This document shows, in pieces, positions 8,654-16,564 of a stretch of DNA of 64,000 bases. The notes beneath the pieces were generated by a model. It was not told the origin of the DNA and did no database searches. It worked only from the letters and a program-made list of their open reading frames with translations. This DNA comes from Zoogloeaceae bacterium (GTDB lineage Bacteria; Pseudomonadota; Gammaproteobacteria; Burkholderiales; Rhodocyclaceae). Location: positions 248,001 through 312,000 of the forward strand of contig JACKMC010000003.1 of the NCBI GenBank assembly GCA_024235595.1. Direction: 5' to 3'. The translations under genes were made by a program, and so were the position numbers. Position 1 is the stretch's first letter. Each line of letters begins with the position of its first letter.

Positions 8654-8896
8654 TCAGTAGTGGGGCGGGATCTCGTCCTTGAGATTGCGGGCCTCGGCAG
8701 GCGTCGTGTTGCCGGCCAACTGCTCCGCGAGCCGCCCCAGCTGCTGGTGCAGGCGCTCGATCTGCTGCTGCTGCCGATATACGGTGAGATTGAGCGTCTC
8801 CAGCAGATCCTCGGCGAACACGAGCTTCGCTTCAACTGCATCGAGACGCGACACGGTGTCTTCCCTGCCTCCGCAGCTATTGATGTCGTCGCTCAC
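8654..8896 (-). CDS. slyX: SlyX family protein
   Basis: An 80-residue SlyX-type coiled-coil protein of unknown molecular function. The signature is the heptad-rich ESKL/EDLLETLN-like helix: SRLDAVEAKLVFAEDLLETL, continuing VYRQQQQIERLHQQLGRLAEQL, and the conserved C-terminal DEIPPHY. I chose the GTG at 8896, which overlaps the stop of the upstream nitroreductase gene in a GTGA, because further upstream the reading frame gives only the antisense of that gene. Co-translation with the nitroreductase follows from the overlap. Confidence 0.85.
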   Translation of the reverse strand: MSDDINSCGGREDTVSRLDAVEAKLVFAEDLLETLNLTVYRQQQQIERLHQQLGRLAEQLAGNTTPAEARNLKDEIPPHY

Positions 8897-9717
8897 TTGA
8901 GCGGGAAGCCGCGGTTGGCGAGCGCTTCGACAAGACGGTCGCGGCCCGACAAGGTCTCGGGGCCAGCGACGCGTTTGGCCGAATGGTCGGCCCAACTGCC
9001 ATGCACATTCATGCCCTGCTCCTCGTAGAAGCGCGCCATCGCCTGGTTATAGGCTGCGATGCCCTCTTCCTGGGCGGAGAGCTGGTAGGTTTCGCGATGC
9101 AGCACCACGGGCTGGGGCGGCCGCGGCTTGATGCTGGCCGGCTTCGAATCGTCTTCGTAGCCGATACACATGCCGAACACCGCAACGACTCGAGGCGGCA
9201 GGCCCAGCACCTCGGCCACCTCTTCGGGCTTGTTGCGCATGCCGCCGATATAGACCATGGACAAACCCATCGACTCCGCGGCGATCGCGGCGTTCTGTGC
9301 GGCCAGGGATGCGTCGATGACACCGACCATCAGCATCTCGGTGTAGTCCAGGGCCGCGAAGGGTCGATCCACCGACTTCGCAACATGCTCCAGACGTGCC
9401 AGATCCGCGAGCCACACCAACTGCAGCGGCGCATCGACGATATGTCTTTGCTTGCCCGCCAACTCCGCAAGACGTGCCTTGCGGGCTTCATCGCGGACCG
9501 CAACGACGCTCCACGCCTGCAGGTTGGACGAACTCGCGGCCGATTGGGCTGCAGCGATCATGGCCTCGAGCTGATCCTCGCTGACGGCGCGATCCTTCGC
9601 ATAGGCACGCACCGAGCGGTGCTGCAGCAATAATTCGATGGTCGGCGTGCTGACCGCGGCAGGCTGTGCATGCGGATTGCCGTAACGGGTTTGGTATAGG
9701 CTTTGCAGGGTGCTCAT
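8893..9717 (-). CDS. NfsA-type NADPH nitroreductase family protein
   Basis: A 274-residue FMN-binding nitroreductase, most like NfsA-type oxygen-insensitive NADPH nitroreductases or flavin reductases. The LLQHRSVRAYAKDRAVSEDQ segment carries the FMN-phosphate-binding HRSVR motif. The AAAQSAASSSNLQAWSVV segment and AAESMGLSMVYIGGMRN (with GLPPRVVAVFGMCIGY after it) are also family features, as is the IKPRPPQPVVLH segment that contacts NADPH in NfsA. Substrates may be nitroaromatics or quinones. It is first in a two-gene unit with slyX. The exact substrate cannot be read from the sequence. Confidence 0.88.
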   Translation of the reverse strand: MSTLQSLYQTRYGNPHAQPAAVSTPTIELLLQHRSVRAYAKDRAVSEDQLEAMIAAAQSAASSSNLQAWSVVAVRDEARKARLAELAGKQRHIVDAPLQLVWLADLARLEHVAKSVDRPFAALDYTEMLMVGVIDASLAAQNAAIAAESMGLSMVYIGGMRNKPEEVAEVLGLPPRVVAVFGMCIGYEDDSKPASIKPRPPQPVVLHRETYQLSAQEEGIAAYNQAMARFYEEQGMNVHGSWADHSAKRVAGPETLSGRDRLVEALANRGFPLK

Positions 9718-9906
9718 CAGAGTGTCCGTACTGAAGATTCAAGAAAAGACCCCGATTCTAGCCCGGAAGCACCGATCGACCGCTGCCCGCACATCAGCCC
9801 CACCGGGCCCGACCGACCGAAGATCGCCCACCTTTTTACACTGCACAGTTCGCTCGCGCCGCGCTTCGGCGAGAATCTGCATGCTTTGCAGGACCGGAAT
9901 CCCGAC

Positions 9907-10521
9907 ATGCCCCTACCCGAACCGCAAAAAGCGGAACACTCGATCTTCGAGGATATCCAGGCCCTGCTTTTCGGCAGCCTGTTCGTCGCCATGGCCGTCG
10001 TGCTGTTCCGACAGGCAGGCCTGTTCACCGGTGGCACCGCAGGGCTCGCGTTTCTCATCCACTATCTCGGCGGCTTCCCGTTCGGTTTCGTTTTCTTCGT
10101 CGTCAATCTTCCGTTCTACGTCTTCGCAGTTCGCGCCCTGGGCTGGACCTTCACCTCAAAGACCTTCGTCGCGGTAGTGCTGCTCTCGGTCTATAGCGAG
10201 TGGCTGCCAAGCCTGATCCACATCGGCGAGATCAATCCCTATTTCGCGGCCGTGATGGGCGGGCTGCTCGCCGGTACCGGATTGCTGATGCTGATCCGAC
10301 ATCGCGCGAGCCTGGGTGGTCTCGGGGTGCTGGCACTCTATCTCCAGCAGACCCGCGGCTGGCGGGCCGGCACGGTACAGATGGCCGCAGACTGCGTGAT
10401 CGTCGGCCTGTCGATCTTCATCGTGCCCCCGATGGCGGTAATGATCTCGGTCCTCGGCGCAGTCGCGGTAAACCTCGTCATCGCGGTCAATCACCGCCCG
10501 GGCCGCTACACCGGCATGTAG
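9907..10521 (+). CDS. YitT family membrane protein
   Basis: A 204-residue inner-membrane protein of the YitT/DUF161 family, function not established. About five to six hydrophobic helices are visible: ALLFGSLFVAMAVVLF, GGTAGLAFLIHYLGG, FVFFVVNLPFYVFAV, TFVAVVLLSVYSEW, PYFAAVMGGLLAGTGLLMLI and the final VMISVLGAVAVNLVIAV. The GLFTGGTAGLAFL motif is the family mark. The ATG at 9907 is preferred over 9703, which would add a non-membrane extension overlapping the divergent nitroreductase start. Its last codons form one arm of a long inverted repeat. Confidence 0.82.
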   Translation: MPLPEPQKAEHSIFEDIQALLFGSLFVAMAVVLFRQAGLFTGGTAGLAFLIHYLGGFPFGFVFFVVNLPFYVFAVRALGWTFTSKTFVAVVLLSVYSEWLPSLIHIGEINPYFAAVMGGLLAGTGLLMLIRHRASLGGLGVLALYLQQTRGWRAGTVQMAADCVIVGLSIFIVPPMAVMISVLGAVAVNLVIAVNHRPGRYTGM

Positions 10522-10533
10522 CGGCCCGGGCGG
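10494..10533. terminator. 17-bp perfect inverted repeat, bidirectional terminator candidate
   Basis: Arms at 10494-10510 and 10517-10533 are perfectly complementary with a six-base loop. The repeat covers the last eight codons of the YitT gene, its TAG stop (10519-10521) and 12 bases beyond. It stands between convergent genes. Downstream on the minus side is GGGATTTTGCGA, so it is best placed to end creA; there is no T-run for the plus strand. Confidence 0.65.
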
Positions 10534-10560
10534 GTCGCAAAATCCCGCGATCGCGAGCAG

Positions 10561-11031
10561 CTAGCGCTTGACGGGAATCGGCATCGAACGGTCCACGGTC
10601 ACCGCAGTGACCGAATTCTTTGCGCTGCCGGAGATGATCCGGTCCGAATAGGTCAGGTAGACCAGCGTGTTGCGCGACACATCGACCATCCTGACCACGT
10701 GCAGCGTTTTGAAGATCAGCGATCGCCGCTCGTTGAATGCGTCCTCCTGGAGCGGCACCGGCTCCTTGAAGCGAATCGGACCGACCTGGCGACAGGCGAT
10801 GGACACATCCGATACCTCTTCCGCCACGCCAAAGGCGCCCGCCACGCCACCGCGCTCGGGTTTCGCCACATAGCAGGCCACCCCCTCGACCTTCGGATCA
10901 TCGATGGCCTCGACCACCAGCTTGTGCGAACCGGTGAGTTTCCATTCGGTGTTCACGGAGCCGATGTCCTCAGCCGCGGCGGGAAACGCCGCAAAGTTTG
11001 CGAGCAGCAAGATTACGAATAGCTTTTGCAT
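10561..11031 (-). CDS. creA: CreA family protein
   Basis: A 156-residue exported protein of the CreA family, conserved but without a known biochemical role. A signal peptide is visible (MQKLFVILLLANFAAFPAAAEDIGSV). The mature part has the family segments NTEWKLTGSHKLVVEAIDDPKVEGVACYV (in part), SDVSIACRQVGPI and SLIFKTLHVVRMVDVSRNTLVYLTYS. The open frame extends upstream to 11367, but the signal peptide fixes the start at 11031. It is transcribed toward the YitT gene and ends 27 bases beyond the shared inverted repeat. Confidence 0.88.
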   Translation of the reverse strand: MQKLFVILLLANFAAFPAAAEDIGSVNTEWKLTGSHKLVVEAIDDPKVEGVACYVAKPERGGVAGAFGVAEEVSDVSIACRQVGPIRFKEPVPLQEDAFNERRSLIFKTLHVVRMVDVSRNTLVYLTYSDRIISGSAKNSVTAVTVDRSMPIPVKR

Positions 11032-11497
11032 GAACTGTTTGACCTTCAGCGAGAATGAATGGGTGATGCCCTTGCCGGTCGAGCAGATGCGCGCCTGCGC
11101 GGACCCATCCGGCGGGGCCATTATGGCAAAGCATGCGAAACCCGGTCGGCCGGCTCGCACGTTTGAATGCATCCAGCCCCCGACATCACGACACGGCATT
11201 CGGTCGTGGCGCCAGCTCGAGCGGAGGCAGACCGCTCGACGCGAAAGCCACGACACCATGTGCTCATCGTCCGGTTGCAACTGGTATCCTTCGATGACGC
11301 CAGGTTCAGAGAGGGCCGGGCAGATATGCTCGCCATGGCGATGCCGCCATCCTGAAGGTGCGCTCATCGGCAGCCCTCACCGCCTGGCGAGCGCATCGTC
11401 CGCTTTACCCGAAACGCGCCAAGCCCGAGCCCGCTGCATGGTCAGCGAGGCACCTGCAAGCCGCTCCAGTTCCACCAAACCTCGCAAAGGAGTCGAA
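11032..11497. other. Intergenic region between divergent creA and DUF2789 gene
   Basis: A 466-base gap that must carry the promoters of creA (leftward) and the DUF2789 gene (rightward). A minus-strand frame runs from 11367 into creA, but it gives Arg/Trp/Cys-rich sequence without family character, and I do not call it a gene. No strong promoter, RNA or repeat was identified. Confidence 0.4.
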
Positions 11498-11731
11498 ATG
11501 GAAACGCCGATCCACACGATAAACAACCTCTTCGCCCAGCTTGGTCTGCCTTCGGACACAGCAGCCATCGACAACTTCATCGCAGCGCATGCGCCGCTTG
11601 CCTCGGACATCCAGCTCGCCGACGCGCCGTTCTGGTCGGACGCCCAGGCGACCTTCCTGCGCGAAGAGATCCGCGAGGACGCGGACTGGGCCGAAGTGGT
11701 GGATCAGCTCGACGCGCGGCTGCGCGGCTGA
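11498..11731 (+). CDS. DUF2789 family protein
   Basis: A 77-residue soluble protein of the DUF2789 family. The sequence opens METPIHTINNLFAQLGLPSD and has the acidic segment FLREEIREDADWAEVVDQLD near the end, both typical. An AAAGGAG ribosome binding site at 11486-11492 supports the ATG at 11498 rather than the longer open frame. No function is known. Its last 28 bases overlap the 3' end of the convergent small gene on the other strand. Confidence 0.82.
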   Translation: METPIHTINNLFAQLGLPSDTAAIDNFIAAHAPLASDIQLADAPFWSDAQATFLREEIREDADWAEVVDQLDARLRG

Positions 11732-11964
11732 GTTTCGCCCGCAGCGGCGGCCGGGGGAGGTTCGTCGAGCACGACCCAGCGAACCCACTGGCCGCACGCA
11801 TTGCGAACGCCGCGCGGCGTTCCATGCCAGGGCCCTTCGGTACACAGGCCCTTGGCCGCATCGTCCTCGACCAATACGTGATCGGGTTGCGAACCAGGGC
11901 TGCGAGCACCCGCCCAGCGATTGCAACACACGCATCTTCGCCCCGTCGCCGAGAATTCGCTCAT
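11704..11964 (-). CDS. Small cysteine-rich hypothetical protein
   Basis: An 86-residue ORF with a spaced Cys/Trp pattern: CVCCNRWAG near residue 11, GLCTEGPWHGTPRG around residues 40-53, and NACGQWVRWVVL around 56-67. This looks like a small metal-binding or redox protein rather than an accidental frame, and the patterned core ends before a disordered Ala/Pro tail. I do not recognise a named family. It starts at an ATG and overlaps the 3' end of the DUF2789 gene, which is unusual for two genuine genes, so confidence is moderate. Confidence 0.55.
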   Translation of the reverse strand: MSEFSATGRRCVCCNRWAGARSPGSQPDHVLVEDDAAKGLCTEGPWHGTPRGVRNACGQWVRWVVLDEPPPAAAAGETQPRSRASS

Positions 11965-12101
11965 GCCTCGTCACCCGCCTTCATGCGCCAGCAGATCGGG
12001 TAATTTGCTGCCGGCACTCGATCGGGCCCGCGTCTTTTGAGCTACGAGCGCGCGGCGTTCTGACGTAAAGTGCACGCCTCGCATCGAGGCAACAACTGAT
12101 C

Positions 12102-13256
12102 ATGTCGCGCAAGACCCTGAAACTCCCAAAAAAATCCGCCGCGGAGGCCTCCGACGCCGACGCCCGCAAACCGAGCCGGCGTCCGATCCGCGGAGGTTCG
12201 CAGGTGCGCAAGCCACCCCCGGCGCGACCCGAACGAACGGACGAGGTCGAGCATACACGTGTTCGCCGCCCTGCCGGTCCCCGAACGGGCCCCGGGCGCG
12301 ACGACCGCGCCGACGATCGCCCGCGCCGCGCCACTGCCGACGATGACAGACGCGGGCCGCGGCCCGAGCGTCGCGACGAGAGACGCGACGATCGCCCTGC
12401 TCGTCCGCCACGGCGTGATGCGGAATCGCCTCGCGCGCCTCGCCGCAGCGAAGGGAACCCGCAAGGCGAGCGCTCCGGCGCAAATCGCCGCGAAGCGCCT
12501 GCGCAGGCGGCCAACCGCAATGATTCCGACCTGCCGAGGCTTTCCAAGGTACTCAGCGAACGCGGCATCTGCTCACGCAGGGAAGCCGACGACTGGATTG
12601 AAAACGGTTGGGTGCGGGTCGACGGCGAGGTGATCGACACGCTCGGCACGAGGGTGCGGGCCGACGCCTTCATCGAGATCCACGACGATGCGATGAGCAG
12701 CCAGGCAGAGCTCGTCACCATCCTGATCAACAAGCCCATCGGCTATGTTTCCGGCCAGGCCGAAGACGGATACGAGCCCGCCTCGGTGCTGGTCCTGCCC
12801 GAGAACCGCTGGAGCGAGGACCGCAATCCGATCAATTTCAAGCCGGCGCATGCGCGGCGCCTGGCACCCGCGGGGCGACTCGATATCGACTCGACGGGGC
12901 TGCTGGTTCTCACCCAGGACGGGCGCGTCGCACGCTGGCTGATCGGCGAGAATTCGACTGTCGAGAAGGAATACCTGGTGCGGGTCGAGGGCGAGCTGTC
13001 GCCCGAAGACCTCAAGCTGCTCAACCACGGCCTCAGTCTCGACGGCGTCACGCTCAAGCCGGCGCGGGTGTCGTGGCAAAACGAGGATCAACTTCGCTTC
13101 GTCCTGCGCGAGGGGCGCAAGCGCCAGATTCGCCGCATGTGCGAGTTGGTGGGCCTCAAGGTCGTGGGGCTCAAGCGCGTGCGCATCGGCAGCGTGTCGC
13201 TCGGCCAGTTGCCGGTCGGACAGTGGCGTTACTTGAGGCGCGACGAGAAATTCTGA
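12102..13256 (+). CDS. rluF: RluB/RluF-type 23S rRNA pseudouridine synthase with long Arg-rich N-terminus
   Basis: A 384-residue RsuA-family pseudouridine synthase. Residues about 140-190 are an S4 RNA-binding domain (LPRLSKVLSERGICSRREADDWIENGWVRV in part). The catalytic domain has the GRLDIDSTGLLVLTQDGR motif with the catalytic Asp, KEYLVRVEG, and the GRKRQIRRMCELVGLKV signature. RQIRRMCE plus the SLGQLPVGQWRYL ending resemble RluF (U2604) more than RluB. The first ~135 residues are a charged, Arg/Pro/Asp-rich low-complexity extension, longer than in E. coli RluF and likely disordered; it may bind RNA. Target assignment is inference. Confidence 0.87.
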   Translation: MSRKTLKLPKKSAAEASDADARKPSRRPIRGGSQVRKPPPARPERTDEVEHTRVRRPAGPRTGPGRDDRADDRPRRATADDDRRGPRPERRDERRDDRPARPPRRDAESPRAPRRSEGNPQGERSGANRREAPAQAANRNDSDLPRLSKVLSERGICSRREADDWIENGWVRVDGEVIDTLGTRVRADAFIEIHDDAMSSQAELVTILINKPIGYVSGQAEDGYEPASVLVLPENRWSEDRNPINFKPAHARRLAPAGRLDIDSTGLLVLTQDGRVARWLIGENSTVEKEYLVRVEGELSPEDLKLLNHGLSLDGVTLKPARVSWQNEDQLRFVLREGRKRQIRRMCELVGLKVVGLKRVRIGSVSLGQLPVGQWRYLRRDEKF

Positions 13257-13301
13257 AGCGGCAACCTATACTGACTGAACCCCCTTAACGAGGCCACGCA
13301 A

Positions 13302-13511
13302 ATGTCCAGCCATGTCTACAAGCTCGTCGAACTCGTCGGCTCATCGCCACTCGGCGTCGATGATGCGATCCGCAACGCCATCGAAACCGCGGCCGCATCG
13401 GTCCGCCACATGGACTGGTACGAAGTCACCGAAATCCGTGGCCACATCGAGAACGGCAAGCTTGCCCACCACCAGGTCAAGCTGAAGGTCGGTTTCAGGC
13501 TGGAGAATTGA
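13302..13511 (+). CDS. Dodecin, flavin-storage protein
   Basis: A 69-residue dodecin. Dodecins assemble into hollow dodecamers that bind flavins (sometimes CoA) and buffer free flavin. The short beta-alpha-beta-beta pattern is clear: VYKLVELVGSS, then SPLGVDDAIRNAIETAAA, then WYEVTEIRGHIENGKLAHHQ (the W and the Q in this part are the flavin-stacking and binding positions in characterised dodecins), and VKLKVGFRLE. It is 45 bases after the pseudouridine synthase on the same strand. Confidence 0.93.
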   Translation: MSSHVYKLVELVGSSPLGVDDAIRNAIETAAASVRHMDWYEVTEIRGHIENGKLAHHQVKLKVGFRLEN

Positions 13512-13513
13512 CC

Positions 13514-13531
13514 GGCCCGCGTTCCCGGGCC
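13514..13531. terminator. Weak hairpin after dodecin gene
   Basis: GGCCCG at 13514-13519 pairs with CGGGCC at 13526-13531, six-base loop, starting 3 bases after the dodecin stop and facing the convergent GTPase gene. No T-run follows, so a role in termination is uncertain. Confidence 0.3.
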
Positions 13532-13663
13532 CTGCCCGTGAACGTCGCGATGCAGGCGCGGTTGCCGATCCGGATGCGGGTCCTCGCCGAAAGGGCATGT
13601 ATTCGGGGCGGTTGCAGACTGCAGAGGCTGCCCTGCGCGGCTTTCGACGCGGAATTTACGCCA

Positions 13664-14572
13664 TCAACCGCTGTGCTGCGGTGGTGAATCTTTCGCCGCA
13701 GAGACACTTCGCACATGTTCATCGAGCATTTGCCGACGGGTTTCGGGCGTCTCCAGACTGATCCGTCCAATCGCACCGCTGCGGTAGTCGTTGAGCAGGA
13801 TCAGCGCAGCCTTTTCGAGATCCAGCCCACCACCCTTGATCCTGCAGCCACGGCGCGCGGCAATGGCCTCGACGAGCGCAGGGCCGTCCATTGCCTCGGT
13901 GGAGAAACCATAGCGCTTGGCAAGCTGCGGTGCATAGCGCATCAGCAGAATGGCGCCCAGCTCGACCGCAACCTCCTCGTCGATCACAGCGTTGCGGCCG
14001 ATCGCATGGCTTGCGGCGAGCATGTAGCCGTCACTGTCGTGCTCGATCTTTGGCCACATCATGCCCGGCGTATCGATCAATGCCATGCGTGGGCTCAGAT
14101 CGAAACGCTGTTGTTGCTTGGTGACGGCGGGTTCGTCGCCGACCTTGGCGACCCGACGCTTGAGCAATGCGTTCATCAGGGTCGATTTGCCGACGTTCGG
14201 AATCCCCATGATCATCATCCGCAACGGCTTGGTTCCGTCGTCACGATGCGGCGCCAGCGACTGGCAGAGCGAAGGGACGCGCGTCGCATCACCGGGCTTC
14301 TTGCACGACAGCGCCACGGCCTTGACACCTGGCTGGTGATTGTAATGGTCCAGCCAGGCCTCCGTCACGGCCGGGTCGGCAAGGTCGGCCTTGTTCAGGA
14401 CCTTCAGGCAGGGCCGCTGACGATGGCGTCGCAGATCCTCGATCATCGGGTTGCAACTCGCTTCGGGAATTCGCGCGTCGAGCACCTCGATCACCACGTC
14501 GACCATGGCCATCGTCTCTGCGGCTTTGCGCCGCGCAGAAGTCATGTGACCGGGAAACCACTGGATTGCCAT
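13664..14572 (-). CDS. ylqF: Ribosome biogenesis GTPase YlqF/RbgA-like
   Basis: A 302-residue circularly permuted GTPase; RbgA/YlqF acts in late assembly of the large ribosomal subunit. The G motifs are in permuted order: G4 NKADL (about residue 60) precedes G1 GIPNVGKST (about 122-130), then G3 DTPGMMWPK. The N-terminus IQWFPGHMTSARR is the family hallmark, and VIEVLDARIPEASCNP follows it. The C-terminal third holds the helical extension. It is a single-gene leftward unit, convergent with dodecin and divergent from the cold-shock gene. Confidence 0.93.
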   Translation of the reverse strand: MAIQWFPGHMTSARRKAAETMAMVDVVIEVLDARIPEASCNPMIEDLRRHRQRPCLKVLNKADLADPAVTEAWLDHYNHQPGVKAVALSCKKPGDATRVPSLCQSLAPHRDDGTKPLRMMIMGIPNVGKSTLMNALLKRRVAKVGDEPAVTKQQQRFDLSPRMALIDTPGMMWPKIEHDSDGYMLAASHAIGRNAVIDEEVAVELGAILLMRYAPQLAKRYGFSTEAMDGPALVEAIAARRGCRIKGGGLDLEKAALILLNDYRSGAIGRISLETPETRRQMLDEHVRSVSAAKDSPPQHSG

Positions 14573-14950
14573 TTCTAGCCTGCAAGAGTCCGTAAGGCGC
14601 GATTATCCCATCAGTTTCAGCGATATCGCAGGGCATCTGCTGGAAATACGCCCCGCGGTCGTGGCGAACGCAGCATCGATACCGGCATGCGCTTCGCCGT
14701 CCGCGAGGGCTCGCCGGGCTTGATGGCAGGCGCCACGCCGGAACCCGAAGCCCGCGACGACAATAAAAATCCCACCGTTTCGGAAAAACGTGTATCTTGT
14801 TGGCGCGGTCGTATCAAGTGGTAAGTCATTGCGGTGTGTTTCCAGCGGTTGGGTCGTTTTATCGCTCCAGTTTGAATCCCCCAGTAACGCGTCTTGATCG
14901 TTCCTGCACCTAGGCGAATTGCCTTAATTTTATTTAATGGAACGCAAATA
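14573..14950. other. Intergenic region with probable cold-shock gene leader
   Basis: A 378-base gap between divergent genes. The right half (about 14760-14950) is markedly AT-richer than the surroundings, as expected for the promoter and long structured 5' leader of a CspA-type gene. I could not fix -35/-10 boxes or a cold-box match by eye. The left part shows nothing recognisable. Confidence 0.4.
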
Positions 14951-15160
14951 ATGAGCACTCAAACCGGTACCGTAAAATGGTTCAACGATTCCAAGGGCTT
15001 CGGCTTCATCACCCCCGATCAGGGCGGTGACGACCTTTTCGCGCACTTCCGCGAAATCCAGAGCAGCGGCTTCAAGACCCTGGCTGAAAACCAGCGCGTC
15101 GAATTCGAAGTCAAGCAGGGCCCCAAGGGTATGCAAGCTTCGAACATTCGCCCGCTGTAA
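14951..15160 (+). CDS. Cold-shock protein, CspA family
   Basis: A 69-residue single cold-shock domain that binds single-stranded RNA/DNA and acts as an RNA chaperone. RNP1 (KGFGFITP) and RNP2 (DLFAHF) are present, the latter having Ala where many paralogues have Val. The start MSTQTGTVKWFNDSKGFGFI is standard for betaproteobacterial Csps. It is monocistronic, followed by a strong intrinsic terminator 23 bases downstream. Whether it responds to cold or is constitutive cannot be told, though the AT-rich leader favours post-transcriptional control. Confidence 0.95.
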   Translation: MSTQTGTVKWFNDSKGFGFITPDQGGDDLFAHFREIQSSGFKTLAENQRVEFEVKQGPKGMQASNIRPL

Positions 15161-15183
15161 TCAGCACTCGCGAATGATTTGAG

Positions 15184-15206
15184 AAACGCGGCGAAAGCCG
15201 CGTTTT
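15184..15206 (+). terminator. Intrinsic terminator of the cold-shock gene
   Basis: AAACGCGGC (15184-15192), loop GAAA, GCCGCGTTT (15197-15205) followed by further T residues: a classic GNRA-capped stem with T-run. Confidence 0.9.
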
Positions 15207-15433
15207 TGCGTTTACTCGCTCGACGAGGCCGTTCGCGCGCGATGACGTGAGAACGAATACCCTGACATCGCCGCCGCGATGCCGCCCGGACGCAAGCGCT
15301 CGCGGCACAGCCTGCTCCAACCTTGCCCATCCCGGGCACCAGCCGATCAATCCTCGAACTCGACTGCCCTCCTCCGCCCCGTGCTTGCGGCCGCTGCCTT
15401 TGCACGACCGCCATGCGAACCACCAAATGCCCG

Positions 15434-16186
15434 TCAGACTGCGGGCATGGGCAAACGCCCATCGACAAGAAATATCTCGATCGGATGGTTCAGGATCTGC
15501 CTGCTGCCCTGACTGTAGAAAACCACACCCGTGGACGAGGTCTCGCAAAGCCAGGCTTCGGCGAATACCGGTCGCGGTGCCGACAGCGCCACCGGTGTAA
15601 AAATGGCCAGATTCGTGCCGCCGCCCGGATCCCGGGCCGAGCGGAACTCGAATGCCTCGACACCTGCGCCTCGCATCGCGGTTCCGAGCGCCTGTGTTTC
15701 CAGATAGTTCGAGGGGTGGGCCAGCAGGCTCCTGAAGGAATCGAAGGGCGGCTTCTGCAACCGCAGCCCTCGCTCCGTTTTGAACCGCCCACCGAACAGG
15801 GTGTGCTGGGTCGTCAGGCCCGACGCTGGAGCCACCGCCATGCCTTGCCAGAACACCAGTCGGTAGTATGCGGCTTCGGCAAGCACGGTGTCGCTGCTGC
15901 GCGAGGCATAGAGCAGGCTGGGCTCGAAGCTGGATCCAAAGCGGGAACCATGGCGCAGCGGCGGATAGCGGAAGGGCGTGCTCAACAGATAGTGCAGCTT
16001 TTCGCAGCCGCCAGGCACCGGTGGCTTACTCGACTCGAGCAATGATTCGAGCAGGGCCTGCTCCTCGAGGGACGAGACCAGCCTGTTGGTCGCCACCTGC
16101 TCCTGGGATTCGACGATACGGCGGAACTCACCGCCCAGAGCCTGCTGCACCGCACGCTCGGCGCAGGCAGCCCAGATCGTACTCAG
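15434..16186 (-). CDS. RES-domain toxin (NAD+ phosphorylase family), probable CTG start
   Basis: Toxin of a Xre-RES type II system; characterised RES toxins deplete NAD+. The core is recognisable: VESQEQVATNRLVSSLEEQ, the LHYLLSTPFRYPPLRHGSRFG segment with the conserved Arg, and DTVLAEAAYYRLVFW with the Glu. The only canonical start in frame is a GTG at 16150, which would remove a family-typical leader. Translating back gives STIWAACAERAVQQALGG, whose IW.AC motif resembles other RES N-termini. The frame then reaches a CTG at 16186-16184 overlapping the antitoxin TGA in a CTGA, with no ATG/GTG/TTG for a long way upstream. I therefore extend to 16186 (250 residues); the start is inferred. Confidence 0.85.
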   Translation of the reverse strand: MSTIWAACAERAVQQALGGEFRRIVESQEQVATNRLVSSLEEQALLESLLESSKPPVPGGCEKLHYLLSTPFRYPPLRHGSRFGSSFEPSLLYASRSSDTVLAEAAYYRLVFWQGMAVAPASGLTTQHTLFGGRFKTERGLRLQKPPFDSFRSLLAHPSNYLETQALGTAMRGAGVEAFEFRSARDPGGGTNLAIFTPVALSAPRPVFAEAWLCETSSTGVVFYSQGSRQILNHPIEIFLVDGRLPMPAV

Positions 16187-16545
16187 ATCTTGCCCCGGAT
16201 TGCATCGAGATACTCGACCACGCGCGATAGCCCGGTCACGCTGCGGACCTGCTCGGCGGGCACCCCGCCAGTGTGCAGGTTGCGGGTATGCATCCAGTGA
16301 CGCATCTGACCCGCGTCGCCACCCACCAGCGCGAACAGGCTACGGTAGGCGCGGATCAGCAAGAGCGCGAGCTCACCGGCCTTGCTGGCCGGATCGATCC
16401 CCGCACGACGGCTGAAAGCGGTGCGGTCCCGACCGATAACCGCGCCGAGCTCACTCTGGGACAACCCCATTTCCTTGCCTGCATTGAGCAGGGCGGTGGA
16501 AAGGACTGCCGCCGCATCGGGCTTGCGTGCCTGTAGGCTTGACAT
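16183..16545 (-). CDS. Xre/MbcA/ParS-type antitoxin
   Basis: A 120-residue antitoxin with an N-terminal Xre-like helix-turn-helix (MGLSQSELGAVIGRDRTAFSRRAG, about residues 26-50) and a C-terminal DUF2384 toxin-binding domain (LLLIRAYRSLFALVGGDAGQMRHWM, then TGGVPAEQVRSVTGLSRVVEYLDAIRG). It should neutralise the RES toxin and repress its own promoter. A CCGGAGG ribosome binding site sits just before the ATG at 16545. The stop overlaps the inferred toxin start by one CTGA. Confidence 0.92.
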   Translation of the reverse strand: MSSLQARKPDAAAVLSTALLNAGKEMGLSQSELGAVIGRDRTAFSRRAGIDPASKAGELALLLIRAYRSLFALVGGDAGQMRHWMHTRNLHTGGVPAEQVRSVTGLSRVVEYLDAIRGKI

Positions 16546-16564
16546 GGATGCCTCCGGTGATCGT

